A stretch of 64,000 nucleotides of DNA, taken from assembly GCA_017961515.1 (NCBI GenBank), contig JAGCXC010000013.1:1-64000 (forward strand), read 5' to 3'. This DNA is from Clostridiales bacterium (lineage in GTDB: Bacteria > Bacillota > Clostridia > Acetivibrionales > RGIG10202). Under the pieces are notes generated by a model. That model was not told where the DNA came from. It saw nothing but the letters and a program-made list of their open reading frames with translations, and did no database searches. Shown piece by piece: positions 8,921 to 17,349 of the stretch; within the stretch, counting starts at the first letter, position 1; each line of letters opens with the position of its first letter. The position numbers and the translations under genes were made by a program.

Positions 8921-10000
8921 ATGAGTAGAGAAAGTTGTATATCATGTGTATTGGCGTTTTTGGTGTCTTTTTTTGTGACACCGTGGGTGAGAAAGATTGC
9001 GTTTAGTATAGGTGCGGTAGATATACCAAAGGACGAGAGACGGGTGCATAAAAAGCCTATGGCGAGAATAGGTGGGCTTGCAATAATAATAAGTATAGTA
9101 ATTACTTTATTAATAAATATAGGATTTGATAAAAGTAGTATATTATGGAGTTTTGATATAGGAAATAAAGCATGGGGCATAGTGTTAGGATGTAGTATTG
9201 TAGTTATTATGGGTATACTTGATGACATCAAGCCTAAAGGTGCAAAATTAAAGTTATTTTTTCAAGTGATTGCGGCATTAATGGTTGTGCTTTTGTCAGA
9301 TGTTAGAGTACGGGCCATATCGAATCCATTTTCAGAAAGTGGAGTTTTAATTTTAAACTATTATGTATCTTGTTTGGTTACAACAGTTTGGATAGTGGGA
9401 ATTACTAATGCAATAAACTTGATAGATGGCTTAGATGGACTAGCTGCTGGAGTATCTACAATATCATATATATCTATATTTTTTGTGTCTATGATATTGA
9501 GGGATGCCAGAACTAGTATGATGGCAATAGTTATGGCAGGAGCTGTTTTAGGATTTTTACCGTATAATTTTAATCCTGCAAAGATATTTATGGGGGACAC
9601 AGGATCAACGTTTTTAGGATTTACTCTTGCAATTATATCAGTAAGTGGTAGGTTGAAAGCGTATACAGCAATATCAATAGTTATACCCGTATTAATTTTG
9701 GGGGTGCCGTTGTTTGATACAACGTTTGCTATATTAAGAAGGCTTTTTAGTGGAAGGCCAATTATGGAAGCAGATAGAGGGCACATCCATCATAAACTTA
9801 TGGATAGGGGGTTGTCACAAAGGCAGGTAGTATTGTTAATGTATCTAATGAGTGCAGTGCTGGGTGTAAGCGCGATTTGGATAACAGAAATAAGACATAT
9901 AAGTATATTAATTGCAGTCGTAATTTTTTTAGTGATATTATTGGCAGTGTCAAAGCTAGTAGCGGATGTTTTGAAAATAAGGCATAACGACAAGAAATGA
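8921..10000 (+). CDS. tagO: Undecaprenyl-phosphate GlcNAc-1-phosphate transferase (TagO/WecA type)
   Basis: A 359-residue polytopic enzyme of the MraY/WecA superfamily that moves GlcNAc-1-phosphate from UDP-GlcNAc to undecaprenyl phosphate, starting teichoic acid or other wall glycopolymer synthesis. Motifs: GILDDIKPKGAKLK, NAINLIDGLDGLAAG, KIFMGDTGSTFLG and DRGHIHHKL, the last placing it with TagO/WecA and not MraY. Its neighbour is the UDP-GlcNAc 2-epimerase, which supplies the ManNAc used next in many teichoic acid linkage units. Confidence 0.93.
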   Translation: MSRESCISCVLAFLVSFFVTPWVRKIAFSIGAVDIPKDERRVHKKPMARIGGLAIIISIVITLLINIGFDKSSILWSFDIGNKAWGIVLGCSIVVIMGILDDIKPKGAKLKLFFQVIAALMVVLLSDVRVRAISNPFSESGVLILNYYVSCLVTTVWIVGITNAINLIDGLDGLAAGVSTISYISIFFVSMILRDARTSMMAIVMAGAVLGFLPYNFNPAKIFMGDTGSTFLGFTLAIISVSGRLKAYTAISIVIPVLILGVPLFDTTFAILRRLFSGRPIMEADRGHIHHKLMDRGLSQRQVVLLMYLMSAVLGVSAIWITEIRHISILIAVVIFLVILLAVSKLVADVLKIRHNDKK

Positions 10001-10015
10001 CAAAATTAATATGAT

Positions 10016-10064
10016 AAAGGAGGACAGCACGGTTCTTACTAAATAATGGTAGGGACCATTTAGT
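10016..10064 (+). promoter_or_regulatory. Displaced ribosome binding site and hairpin in front of wecB
   Basis: A strong AAAGGAGGA (10016-10024) has no ATG, GTG or TTG at usable distance. A hairpin follows (arms 10038-10050 and 10055-10064, ten pairs, three-nucleotide bulge, loop AGGG) whose 3' arm contains the possible GTG start 10063. It may control wecB translation, or the site may be a relic of a lost start. See findings. Confidence 0.4.
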
Positions 10065-10077
10065 GCGAATTAATATT

Positions 10078-11226
10078 ATGAAAAAGATAAAAATAATGAC
10101 TGTTTTTGGAACTAGGCCAGAGGCTATAAAAATGGTACCACTGGTAAAAGAACTTAAAAAGAATAAAAATATAGAGACAGTTACTTGCGTTACAGCCCAG
10201 CATAGAGAAATGTTAGATCAGGTATTAGATATATTTGCAATTAAACCGGAATATGATCTTAATATAATGAAAAAGGAACAAACACTAGTAGACATAGTTG
10301 TAGGATCACTAAAAGGATTATCTACTGTATATAGAGATGCTAATCCAGATATGGTATTGGTGCATGGAGACACATCCACAACATTTGTTGGTGCACTGGC
10401 AGCATTTTATCAGAAGATAAAAGTTGGACACGTTGAAGCGGGACTTAGAACTTTTGATAAATATTTTCCATATCCAGAGGAGATGAATAGAAAATTAACT
10501 GGATCGTTGGCTGACTTGCATTTTTGCCCAACACAATATAATGTAAATAATTTACTTGCGGAGGGAATAAATAGAAAAGATATATTTGTGACAGGGAATA
10601 CAGTTATAGATGCATTAAAAACTACGGTATCTAAGGATTATAAATTTAAGAATAAAAAGCTTTGCGAAGTAGATTTTACAAAAAGAGTGTTATGTGTTAC
10701 AGCGCATAGAAGAGAGAATTTAGGGAAGCCCCTAAGAGATATATGTGAAGGATTAAAGAATATAGCAAATAATTATAAAAATATAGAAATAGTATATCCC
10801 GTGCATTTAAATCCACTAGTGCAAAAGACGTCGAGAGAAGTTTTAGGAGGATGTAGTAATGTGCATTTAGTAGATCCATTAGATGTATGTGATATGCATA
10901 ATTTAATGAGTAGGTCGTATTTGGTTTTGACGGATTCAGGAGGATTACAAGAAGAGGCACCATCGCTTGGAAAACCTGTGTTAGTCCTACGTAATGAGAC
11001 AGAAAGGCCAGAGGCAATTACCGCTGGAACAGTAAAACTTGCAGGTAATTCTAAAGAGAATGTTTATAACATGACGAAAGAATTACTAGATGATGATAAA
11101 AAGTATCAGGATATGGCCAAGTCAGTTAATCCGTACGGAGATGGTTTTGCATCTTCGAGGATAATAGAGGCTATAGAGTACTACTTTGACAATAGTTCTA
11201 AGCGACCAACTGAATTCAATGTTTAA
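10078..11226 (+). CDS. wecB: UDP-N-acetylglucosamine 2-epimerase (non-hydrolysing)
   Basis: About 382 residues; interconverts UDP-GlcNAc and UDP-ManNAc for wall polymers. Motifs: TVFGTRPEAIKM, HGDTSTTF, HVEAGLRT, TAHRRENLG and LTDSGGLQEEAPSLGKP. Homologues start at the equivalent of MKKIKIMTVFG, pointing to ATG 10078; GTG 10063 in frame is an alternative behind a poor site. The obvious ribosome binding site lies about 54 nt upstream across a hairpin, so initiation is unclear. It pairs with tagO just upstream. Confidence 0.93.
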   Translation: MKKIKIMTVFGTRPEAIKMVPLVKELKKNKNIETVTCVTAQHREMLDQVLDIFAIKPEYDLNIMKKEQTLVDIVVGSLKGLSTVYRDANPDMVLVHGDTSTTFVGALAAFYQKIKVGHVEAGLRTFDKYFPYPEEMNRKLTGSLADLHFCPTQYNVNNLLAEGINRKDIFVTGNTVIDALKTTVSKDYKFKNKKLCEVDFTKRVLCVTAHRRENLGKPLRDICEGLKNIANNYKNIEIVYPVHLNPLVQKTSREVLGGCSNVHLVDPLDVCDMHNLMSRSYLVLTDSGGLQEEAPSLGKPVLVLRNETERPEAITAGTVKLAGNSKENVYNMTKELLDDDKKYQDMAKSVNPYGDGFASSRIIEAIEYYFDNSSKRPTEFNV

Positions 11227-11240
11227 GGAGGACTTTTGAA

Positions 11241-12083
11241 ATGGATAAGAATGAATTAAAAAGGTTAAAGACCATAGCAGCCAATATCAGGAAAAACATA
11301 GTTGACACTGTATATTACGCGAATTCTGGTCATCCGGGAGGATCGTTGTCTTGCACAGACATATTGACAGTTTTGTATTTTAAACACATGAGGATAAAAG
11401 AGAAAGAGCCTAAATGGGTTGATAGGGATAGATTTGTGCTGTCAAAAGGGCACTGTTCTCCTGGCCTGTATTCAACATTAGCCCAAAGAGGTTTTTTTGA
11501 TATAGATGATCTAAAGACTTTTAGAAAGACACAAAGTAATTTAGAAGGTCATCCTAATATGAATTATGTTCCAGGAGTGGATATGTCTACAGGATCATTA
11601 GGTCAGGGGATATCCGTAGCATGTGGTATGGCTTTAGCAGGGAAAATAGATAAAAAAGATTATAGGGTGTTTGCAATTTTAGGAGATGGAGAAATTGAAG
11701 AAGGACAAGTGTGGGAAGCATTAATGTCAGCAGCACATTATAAGTTAGATAATTTAACGATTTTTTTAGATAATAATGGATTGCAAATAGATGGTAGGAT
11801 AGATGAGGTTATGTCTCCATATCCTATAGTAGATAAACTTAAAGCGTTTGGACAAAATGTGATAGAGATAGATGGTAATGATATAGAAGAGATAGATGAT
11901 GCAATAAATCAAGCTAAAAAGGTTAAGGGATGTCCTACAGTTATAGTTGCAAAAACTATAAAAGGTAAAGGAGTATCATTTATGGAGGACCAAGTAGGTT
12001 GGCATGGTAAAGCACCAAGTTTGGAACAAAGGGACATTGCGATTAAGGAATTAGATAAAATTTTATCTTCATTGGAGGAATAG
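11241..12083 (+). CDS. Transketolase, N-terminal subunit
   Basis: 280 residues carrying the thiamine-diphosphate pyrophosphate-binding half: SGHPGGSLSCTD, KGHCSPGLYS, and the ThDP motif GDGEIEEGQVWEA ending near the DNNGLQIDG segment. Split transketolases of this kind are common in Clostridia. Joined by a two-nucleotide gap to the C-terminal subunit. Ribosome binding site AAGGAGG. Confidence 0.95.
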   Translation: MDKNELKRLKTIAANIRKNIVDTVYYANSGHPGGSLSCTDILTVLYFKHMRIKEKEPKWVDRDRFVLSKGHCSPGLYSTLAQRGFFDIDDLKTFRKTQSNLEGHPNMNYVPGVDMSTGSLGQGISVACGMALAGKIDKKDYRVFAILGDGEIEEGQVWEALMSAAHYKLDNLTIFLDNNGLQIDGRIDEVMSPYPIVDKLKAFGQNVIEIDGNDIEEIDDAINQAKKVKGCPTVIVAKTIKGKGVSFMEDQVGWHGKAPSLEQRDIAIKELDKILSSLEE

Positions 12084-12085
12084 TT

Positions 12086-13027
12086 ATGGGAAAAGATATA
12101 GCAACAAGGGAAGCATACGGTAAGGCATTACTTGAGTTTGGTAAAGATGAAAGAATAGTAGTTTTAGATGCGGACTTATCAAAATCGACTAAGACGGATT
12201 TATTCAAAAATGAATATCCAGATAGATTTTTTAATATGGGTATAGCGGAAGCGAATATGATGTCATATGCAGCAGGATTGTCTACGTGTGGTAAAATAGT
12301 TTTTGTGAGTACATTTGCGATATTTGCAGCGGGTAGAGCATATGAGCAAATAAGAAATTCCATAGCGTATCCAAATCTTAATGTAAAAATAGGAGCAAGT
12401 CATGCAGGAATTTCAGTTGGGGAAGATGGAGCAAGCCATCAGGCAATAGAGGATATAGCATTAATGACAGTGATTCCCAATATGACAGTGATATCGCCAT
12501 GTGATGAAATTGAAACAAGGTATGCGGTTAAAGCTGCAATAGAGCACAATGGTCCAGTGTATTTGAGATTGGGTAGACTAGGTGTACCTAAAGTAGTGGA
12601 TGAGAATAAGTATAAGTTTGAGTTAGGAAAGGGAGTTACACTAATAGATGGGGATATGGTAACTATCATAAGTACAGGGCTTATGACAAGTCAAGCGATA
12701 CTTGCGGCAAGGGAGCTTAAAGAACAAAATATATCAGCTAGAGTGATTAACATACATACTTTAAAACCAATAGATGAAGACATAATAATAAAAGCTGCTC
12801 GAGAGACAGGTGCTATAGTTACAGCGGAGGAACATAATGTGTTAGGAGGACTTGGTAGCCTTGTAGCAAAAGTTACATCTAATAATTGCCCAGTACCAAT
12901 AAAAATGGTTGGAGTAGAAGATAAGTTTGGAAAATCAGGTAAACCACAAGAGCTTCTAGAAAAATACGGGTTAACCAAAGAAAATATTATAGAAAAGGTT
13001 AAGCAAATTTTGAAAATGAAAAGGTGA
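12086..13027 (+). CDS. Transketolase, C-terminal subunit
   Basis: 313 residues with the pyrimidine-binding domain (FFNMGIAEANMM, containing the cofactor-activating Glu) and the C-terminal domain (AEEHNVLGGLGS). It forms the active enzyme with the preceding subunit and moves two-carbon units in the non-oxidative pentose phosphate pathway. GGAGGAA of its ribosome binding site lies at the end of the upstream gene, so expression is probably coupled. Confidence 0.95.
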   Translation: MGKDIATREAYGKALLEFGKDERIVVLDADLSKSTKTDLFKNEYPDRFFNMGIAEANMMSYAAGLSTCGKIVFVSTFAIFAAGRAYEQIRNSIAYPNLNVKIGASHAGISVGEDGASHQAIEDIALMTVIPNMTVISPCDEIETRYAVKAAIEHNGPVYLRLGRLGVPKVVDENKYKFELGKGVTLIDGDMVTIISTGLMTSQAILAARELKEQNISARVINIHTLKPIDEDIIIKAARETGAIVTAEEHNVLGGLGSLVAKVTSNNCPVPIKMVGVEDKFGKSGKPQELLEKYGLTKENIIEKVKQILKMKR

Positions 13028-13032
13028 TTTAA

Positions 13033-13590
13033 ATGATAGATAAAGATAGAGTTAAAAAAGCAGTTAGAGAAATTTTAATAGCTATAGGAGAAGATCCTGA
13101 CAGGGAAGGCATTAGAGAGACTCCTGATAGAGTTGCCAGAATGTATGAAGAAATTTTTTCTGGAATAGATAAGAATGCTAAAACTTTGGCAAAAATATTT
13201 TATGAAGAGGGGGCAGATGAGCCTGTTGTTGTGAAGGATATACCAATACATTCCATGTGCGAACACCATATATTGCCCTTTGTTGGGCACGCCCATGTAG
13301 CATACATACCAAGAGATGGTAAAATTTTAGGGCTTAGTAAGATTGCGCGAATGGTTGAGTGTATATCAAATAAATTACAACTACAAGAAAGATTAACAAA
13401 AGAGGTGTTAGATGTAATACAAGATACAATAAATCCGCTTGGGGTATTGGTTTTAATAGAGGCAGAACATATGTGCATGACTATGAGAGGAATAAAAAAA
13501 GTTGGATCTAAAACCGTAACGATAAAGACGACAGGGATTTTAAAGGAGGATTTAGCGTTAAGACAGGAGATATTAAAATTAGTTAAATAA
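13033..13590 (+). CDS. folE: GTP cyclohydrolase I
   Basis: 185 residues; converts GTP to dihydroneopterin triphosphate, the first step of folate synthesis. Zinc ligands are visible in [10 protein letters not shown] and [23 protein letters not shown] and the N-terminal [10 protein letters not shown] are further family marks. It follows the transketolase gene by five nucleotides and ends the operon; the next gene has its own promoter. No other folate gene is nearby. Confidence 0.96.
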   Translation: MIDKDRVKKAVREILIAIGEDPDREGIRETPDRVARMYEEIFSGIDKNAKTLAKIFYEEGADEPVVVKDIPIHSMCEHHILPFVGHAHVAYIPRDGKILGLSKIARMVECISNKLQLQERLTKEVLDVIQDTINPLGVLVLIEAEHMCMTMRGIKKVGSKTVTIKTTGILKEDLALRQEILKLVK

Positions 13591-13596
13591 ACAATG

Positions 13597-13624
13597 TTGC
13601 AATTATTTTAGAATGTGGTATAAT
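13597..13624 (+). promoter_or_regulatory. Sigma-A type promoter for the helicase and pyruvate kinase genes
   Basis: TTGCAA (13597-13602), 16-nt spacer, TATAAT (13619-13624), in the gap after folE and about 45 nt before the helicase start codon. Confidence 0.65.
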
Positions 13625-13674
13625 TCTTAGGTGATGTTGTTAATATATAAAAATAATTGAAGAGGAAGTATTAA

Positions 13675-15258
13675 ATGGAAGGTTTGGAATTTGAAAATTT
13701 TGAGATATCAGAAGAGTTAAAAAAAGCAATAAAGGATATGGGTTTTAAAAAGGCGTCTTTTATACAACAAGAGACAATTCCTTTGATATTGCAAGGGAAA
13801 GATGTTATAGGACAGTCGCAGACAGGGACAGGAAAAACAGCAGCTTTTGGTATACCTATTGTAGAAATGATAAAAGAAACTGACAAAGAAGTTCAGTCTA
13901 TAGTTTTAAGCCCAACTAGGGAGTTGGCTATTCAGATAGCAGAAGAGTTGAGAAAGTTATCTAAGTATAAAAAGGGTGTAAATATATTGGCTGTGTATGG
14001 AGGTCAACCAATAGAAAAACAATTGCGAGAGTTAAAAAATGATCCTCAGATTGTAATTGGAACACCAGGTAGACTTAAAGATCATGTAATTCGTGGGACT
14101 ATAAGTTTAGACAGTATAAAAACTGTGGTGTTGGATGAAGCTGATGAAATGTTAGATATGGGTTTTAGAGATGAGATAGAATTTATACTAAGACGTATAC
14201 CCAAAATTAGGCAGACAATATTGTTCTCGGCAACTATGCCAAGGTCAATGTTTAATATAACAAAGAGGTATCAGAAGGATCCAGTATATGTTAAGGCAGT
14301 AAAAAAGGAGCTTACAGTAAAGAAAATAGACCAATATTATGTAGAGACTAGAGAGGAGCAAAAATGTGAAGTTTTAGCTAGGTTATTAGACATGTACAAT
14401 CCGCGATTATCGCTTGTGTTTGTGAATACAAAAAGAAAAGTTGAAGAGGTGGTGTTAAGTTTAAGGTTAAGAGGTTATTTGGTTGATGGATTACAAGGAG
14501 ATATGAGTCAGGTGCAAAGAGATGTGGTTATGCAAAGATTTAGAGATAGTAAAATGGATGTGTTGGTGGCCACAGATGTTGCAGCAAGAGGAATTGATGT
14601 AAGTAATGTAGATGTGGTATTTAACTATGACATACCACAAGACTTGGAGTATTATGTGCATAGAATAGGAAGGACAGGTAGAGCTGGTAGAGCTGGTAGA
14701 TCGTTTACTTTTGCTACATACAAAGATTCACGTAAGATAAAAGAAATAGAATCTTATTCAAATGCGAAAATAATTCAACATAAGATTCCGGCTATGTTTG
14801 ATATAGAAGATATGAAGTCCAATAAGCTTTTAAATAATATAAAAGAAGTTATAAAGGATGGTAATGATAACAAGTATGAGAGTGTGGTAGATCAGTTAAT
14901 ACAACAAGACTATAAAGCTATTGATATAGCAAAAGCTTTGATTAATATGTATGGAGGTGGGACTAACACGAGCAATTTATTCGATGATTTAGATCTGAGT
15001 AATACTGGAGCAAGGGATGGTATGGTTAGGCTTTTCATCAACATAGGAAAAGAAAAAGGTATAGGCCCCAAGGATATTATATCTACGGCTAGCAGGGAAG
15101 TTGGTATAGACAATAAAGCTATAGGAAGCATAAGGGTATACGATAATTTTAGTTTTGTAGAGGTTCCTGAAGAATATGCACAAGAGTTTGTGTTTATAAT
15201 GAGGAATAGAGAGATAAGAGGCAATAAAATAAATGTAGAGCCTGCGAAGAGAAAATAA
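13675..15258 (+). CDS. DEAD-box ATP-dependent RNA helicase with DbpA-type RNA-binding domain
   Basis: 527 residues. Helicase motifs in order: Q-motif region (MGFKKASFIQQ), GQSQTGTGKTAAF, PTRELAIQ, TPGRL, DEAD at the Walker B position, SAT, then in domain two VATDVAARGID and HRIGRTGRAGR. The last 75 residues (from about 450) match the DbpA/CsdA-type RRM (RLFINIGKEKG...VYDNFSFVEVP). Such enzymes remodel rRNA and mRNA, often in cold adaptation or ribosome assembly. Closest in layout to CshA/DeaD; exact orthology cannot be settled by eye. Confidence 0.93.
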   Translation: MEGLEFENFEISEELKKAIKDMGFKKASFIQQETIPLILQGKDVIGQSQTGTGKTAAFGIPIVEMIKETDKEVQSIVLSPTRELAIQIAEELRKLSKYKKGVNILAVYGGQPIEKQLRELKNDPQIVIGTPGRLKDHVIRGTISLDSIKTVVLDEADEMLDMGFRDEIEFILRRIPKIRQTILFSATMPRSMFNITKRYQKDPVYVKAVKKELTVKKIDQYYVETREEQKCEVLARLLDMYNPRLSLVFVNTKRKVEEVVLSLRLRGYLVDGLQGDMSQVQRDVVMQRFRDSKMDVLVATDVAARGIDVSNVDVVFNYDIPQDLEYYVHRIGRTGRAGRAGRSFTFATYKDSRKIKEIESYSNAKIIQHKIPAMFDIEDMKSNKLLNNIKEVIKDGNDNKYESVVDQLIQQDYKAIDIAKALINMYGGGTNTSNLFDDLDLSNTGARDGMVRLFINIGKEKGIGPKDIISTASREVGIDNKAIGSIRVYDNFSFVEVPEEYAQEFVFIMRNREIRGNKINVEPAKRK

Positions 15259-15294
15259 AAATAAGTATAGACAAAAAACTAGGAGTGAGACAAG

Positions 15295-16677
15295 ATGAGA
15301 AAAACAAAAATTATTTGTACATTAGGACCAGCGGTTGAAGGAGAAGGAGTGCTAGAAAAATTAATAGAAAATGGATTAAACGTAGCTAGATTCAATTTTT
15401 CACACGGAAGTCATGAAGAACATAAGGGTAGAGTAGATTTAGTAAGAAGGGCAAGTAAGAATGTTGGTAAGGCTGTGGCATTACTTCTTGATACCAAGGG
15501 ACCAGAGATAAGAACAGGAAAATTTGGACCAAAAGAAGTTACTTTAGTTGAAGGAAGAAAGTTTATGTTAGTCAATGAAGACATTGAGGGAGACGAAACT
15601 AAGGTATCAGTAAGCTATAAAAATTTATATAAAGATGTAAAACCTGGGTGTAGTATATTAGTAAATGATGGACTTGTAGAACTTAAAGTATTGAATATAA
15701 CAGGTAAAGATATAGAATGTGAGGTATTAAACGGGGGAGTATTAAGTAACAATAAAGGTATAAATGTACCTAATGTAGAAATAAATTTACCTGCGTTGAC
15801 AGATAAAGATAAAGATGATATACTGTTTGCAATAAAGAACGATTTTGATTTTATAGCTGCATCGTTTGTAAGAAAAGCTGATGATGTGAAGACAATAAAG
15901 GATATATTAAAGGAGCACAATTCTCCAATAAAGATAATAGCAAAGATAGAAAATAGACAGGGTTTGGATAATGTAGATAAAATATTAGAAGTTGCAGATG
16001 GTATAATGGTAGCAAGAGGAGACTTGGGAGTAGAAGTCCCAGTATATGAAGTACCTATTGCACAGAAGATGATTATTAAGAAGTGTAGAGAAGCACAAAA
16101 AATAGCTGTTGTTGCAACACAGATGTTGGATTCGATGATAAGAAATCCAAGGCCAACAAGAGCAGAGGTTAGTGATGTAGCTAATGCTGTGTACGACAGT
16201 GCAACCGCTATAATGTTATCAGGGGAGTCAGCAGCAGGGAAATATCCAGCACAGACTGTAGCTGTTATGAGTAGTATAGCAGAAAATGTAGAGATGGATA
16301 TTAATTATTGGAAGAGATTTGATAATATAAAGAAAAATTGTGATGAAGTTATATTAGGTACTAGTGCAATAGCACATGCAGCATGTACTCTTGCAAAGGA
16401 TGTGGACGCGAAAGTTATTGTGCTTGTTGAAACTAAGTTAGACATGACAGAGGCAGTGAATAGTTTTAGGCCAGGTTGTGATATTGTAGTTACAACGAAA
16501 GATGAAAGAGTGTATAGAAAGTTGATATTGATGTGGGGGGTAATTCCTGTATTTGTGGATAGCCATGAAGATGAATATAGTAAAGCAATGGCGGTTGTAC
16601 GTAATATGGGACCTATTGATAAAGCTCTAGTAACTATAGAAAAAGATGTGATAAAGTTAAAAGTGAAGGTAGATTGA
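15295..16677 (+). CDS. pyk: Pyruvate kinase (short form)
   Basis: 460 residues; makes pyruvate and ATP from phosphoenolpyruvate and ADP. Active-site segments: NVARFNFSHGSHEEH, IIAKIENRQG, MVARGDLGVEVP and MLDSMIRNPRPTRAEVSDVANAV. It lacks the extra C-terminal PEP-utilising domain found in Bacillus and many clostridial enzymes. A run of six G near 16535 is normal coding sequence and keeps the frame. It follows the helicase by 36 nt, so the two are probably co-transcribed. Confidence 0.96.
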   Translation: MRKTKIICTLGPAVEGEGVLEKLIENGLNVARFNFSHGSHEEHKGRVDLVRRASKNVGKAVALLLDTKGPEIRTGKFGPKEVTLVEGRKFMLVNEDIEGDETKVSVSYKNLYKDVKPGCSILVNDGLVELKVLNITGKDIECEVLNGGVLSNNKGINVPNVEINLPALTDKDKDDILFAIKNDFDFIAASFVRKADDVKTIKDILKEHNSPIKIIAKIENRQGLDNVDKILEVADGIMVARGDLGVEVPVYEVPIAQKMIIKKCREAQKIAVVATQMLDSMIRNPRPTRAEVSDVANAVYDSATAIMLSGESAAGKYPAQTVAVMSSIAENVEMDINYWKRFDNIKKNCDEVILGTSAIAHAACTLAKDVDAKVIVLVETKLDMTEAVNSFRPGCDIVVTTKDERVYRKLILMWGVIPVFVDSHEDEYSKAMAVVRNMGPIDKALVTIEKDVIKLKVKVD

Positions 16678-16742
16678 TATTGCAATAATATAATAAAGTA
16701 ATGACAATGTAGTATACTTTGTTTTCTTAGGAGGTATAAAAA

Positions 16743-17072
16743 ATGAGATTGCGTTCTAAGGGTAAATTTAAGAAAGTAAGTATGGATGTCAGGAACTTGT
16801 TGATATTATCGTGTAGCAATGGCAATAAGAGGCTACTAGGTTTATTTATGACGTTAGGTGTTGATATGAAAGTTAAAGATGATGAAGGTAGATCTTTGTT
16901 CCAGATAGCGTGTTCGAATGGTAGATCTGATATGGTGGAGTTTATGGTAATGCATAATGCTGATGTTAGGGTAAACCTAAATAAGTTTATTGATAAGTGG
17001 AATAAGAAGAAGGAACAATCGTTACCGGATTATGCTGATGGTAATGTACATGTGTTGTACGATAGTGTATAG
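16743..17072 (+). CDS. Small ankyrin-repeat protein
   Basis: 109 residues with a strong AGGAGG before the ATG. Two ankyrin-like repeats are readable (about residues 16-50 and 50-82: LLILSCSNGNKRLLGLFMTLGVD, then SLFQIACSNGRSDMVEFMVM in part), followed by a short charged tail. No signal peptide. The gene ends at a textbook terminator that overlaps its stop codon. It is the first of seven ankyrin genes in the window; partner unknown. Confidence 0.8.
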   Translation: MRLRSKGKFKKVSMDVRNLLILSCSNGNKRLLGLFMTLGVDMKVKDDEGRSLFQIACSNGRSDMVEFMVMHNADVRVNLNKFIDKWNKKKEQSLPDYADGNVHVLYDSV

Positions 17073-17101
17073 GTCAACTGTATAAGCAGTTGACCTGTTT
17101 T
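17071..17101 (+). terminator. Rho-independent terminator after the small ankyrin gene
   Basis: Perfect 10-bp stem AGGTCAACTG / CAGTTGACCT (17071-17080, 17087-17096), six-nucleotide loop, then GTTTT. Confidence 0.9.
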
Positions 17102-17144
17102 GTAGAGTTTGAACTTTAAGTAAACAAATAAATGCTTTTTGCCG

Positions 17145-17179
17145 ATACCAATAGATGACATTGGGATTGGTATTTTTTT
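17145..17179 (+). terminator. Second, orphan terminator
   Basis: Stem ATACCAAT / ATTGGTAT (17145-17152, 17166-17173) followed by seven T. No gene lies between it and the terminator 45 nt upstream, so it is a backup or a relic of a lost gene. The rest of 17180-17349 holds only promoter-like sequence, for example TTAACA, 17 nt, TATAGA. Confidence 0.7.
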
Positions 17180-17349
17180 CACGAATTTTAGTAGATATAA
17201 GTTCTTAACAGTAGTTATTTTAAGTGTTATAGACTTTGTATATTAACACATATAAATCTTACAATTTAGTCTAAGCTGTTTCCCAATCCTAAACTTAAAT
17301 AAGTTTTGCTATCCCAACAAGATAATATAATAGATTGGAGTGATGTAGT

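Noticed and set aside
16530-16545. G6 run in pyruvate kinase as another phase-variation tract
   Set aside because: The frame is intact, the run encodes a normal Trp-Gly segment, and pyruvate kinase is an unlikely contingency gene.
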